From: an uncultured Clostridia bacterium
GTDB lineage: Bacteria > Bacillota > Clostridia > Christensenellales > Borkfalkiaceae
NCBI GenBank assembly: GCA_934271245.1
Contig: CAKQQY010000041.1
Location: 1-12,396 of the forward strand
Direction of reading: 5' to 3'
Length of the DNA stretch: 12,396 nt
Shown here: piece after piece, positions 12,075 through 12,396 of the stretch
How the letters are laid out: every line of letters starts with the position of its first letter
Position numbering within the stretch: position 1 is the stretch's first letter
Position numbers and translations under genes: made by a program
Notes under the pieces: generated by a model
Database searches by the model: none
The model's input: the letters and a program-made list of their open reading frames with translations, nothing else
What the model was told of the DNA's origin: nothing

Positions 12075-12296
12075 TTTTAAAAAACGTACCGCCCGCAATA
12101 TGCGAGCGTGTAATAAAATGTTTTTTATGATAATTTCGATTGACGAAATTGCGTAATCCGAAGAAAGTCCGATAGTTCCTTTCGGGGTATCGGTAACCGC
12201 GCCTACTATCGAAGGTACTGCCGTTTTATCGACGGAAGCAGCCGCCGTTAGCGCGTAATTAAAAAAGGTATAACTTTTCCGTAGATGATAGCCCGT
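12075..12296 (-). pseudogene. Possible decayed coding remnant, no start codon
   Basis: The 404 nt from 11993 to the right edge hold the terminator above and no intact gene. On the minus strand a 74-codon frame lies open between in-frame stops at 12297-12299 and 12072-12074, with no ATG or GTG start. Part of its translation reads like protein (KTAVPSIVGAVTDTPKGTIG), and short open stretches in the other two minus frames continue to the right (for instance VNGLSSTEKLYLF), as expected if frameshifts had broken a gene. It points toward the leftward terminator at 11963-11990. It matches no family I recognise, and chance openness is possible. Confidence 0.22.
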
Positions 12297-12396
12297 TTAC
12301 CTTTATTTTAAGGTAACACCGTTACGTTTCCGCGGATTGCGTTATTACCGACCCGTTTTTTTGTTTTAAGGTTCGGTTTTATTTTTGCGTTTATTT

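Noticed and set aside
12116..12255. Short plus-strand frame beginning ATG near 12118
   Set aside because: It meets a stop after 13 codons, has no ribosome site, and follows a terminator.
1..12396. tRNA, rRNA, CRISPR arrays, riboswitches, phage or transposon genes
   Set aside because: Both strands were read for these; no cloverleaf, regularly spaced repeats, long structured leader or recombinase motif was found.

Overview
The window reads as a glycan-utilisation locus from a Gram-positive Firmicute, most likely an uncultured gut-type Clostridia member. The evidence is lipoprotein-type solute capture with CUT1 permeases of the LplB/YtcP type, AGGAG-type ribosome sites, signal peptides with C-terminal membrane anchors, bacterial Ig-like domains, and no outer-membrane SusC/SusD pair. 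The lineage is inferred from protein style and gene content only; there is no rRNA or marker gene.

Layout, right to left, because nearly everything lies on the minus strand. An AraC-family regulator (11165-11992, plus strand) diverges from a run of eight minus-strand genes. A good sigma-70-type promoter (11038-11066) feeds the run. The genes in order of transcription are: MalF-type permease (GTG start), MalG-type permease, lipoprotein solute-binding protein, a 959-residue cell-surface protein with three related beta-rich modules and two Ig-like domains, a cytoplasmic sialidase-like Asp-box protein, a secreted and C-terminally anchored sialidase-like paralogue, a nucleoside-hydrolase-fold protein, and an HpcH/HpaI-type aldolase that runs off the left edge. 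Spacing is tight: 1-nt overlap between the permeases, and 17-nt and 16-nt overlaps among the last three genes. The only inter-gene spaces are 24-77 nt, one of them carrying a long hairpin (4232-4263). To the right of the regulator, 11993-12396 holds a plus-strand terminator and a stretch that may be decayed coding sequence.

Likely joint function (inference): the anchored surface protein holds a polysaccharide, the anchored sialidase-like enzyme trims it, the ABC importer takes up products, the cytoplasmic sialidase-like paralogue finishes the cleavage, and the aldolase splits a released 2-keto-3-deoxy sugar acid. No importer ATPase is present, so one shared from elsewhere in the genome is expected. 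No NanA-type sialate lyase, ManNAc kinase/epimerase or GlcNAc-6-P deacetylase is visible, so ordinary Neu5Ac catabolism is not supported. A different ulosonic acid, such as Kdo, Kdn or the plant RG-II sugar Dha, is the more interesting possibility. The nucleoside-hydrolase-like protein and an Asp-to-Cys change in the aldolase active-site motif are the least conventional parts.
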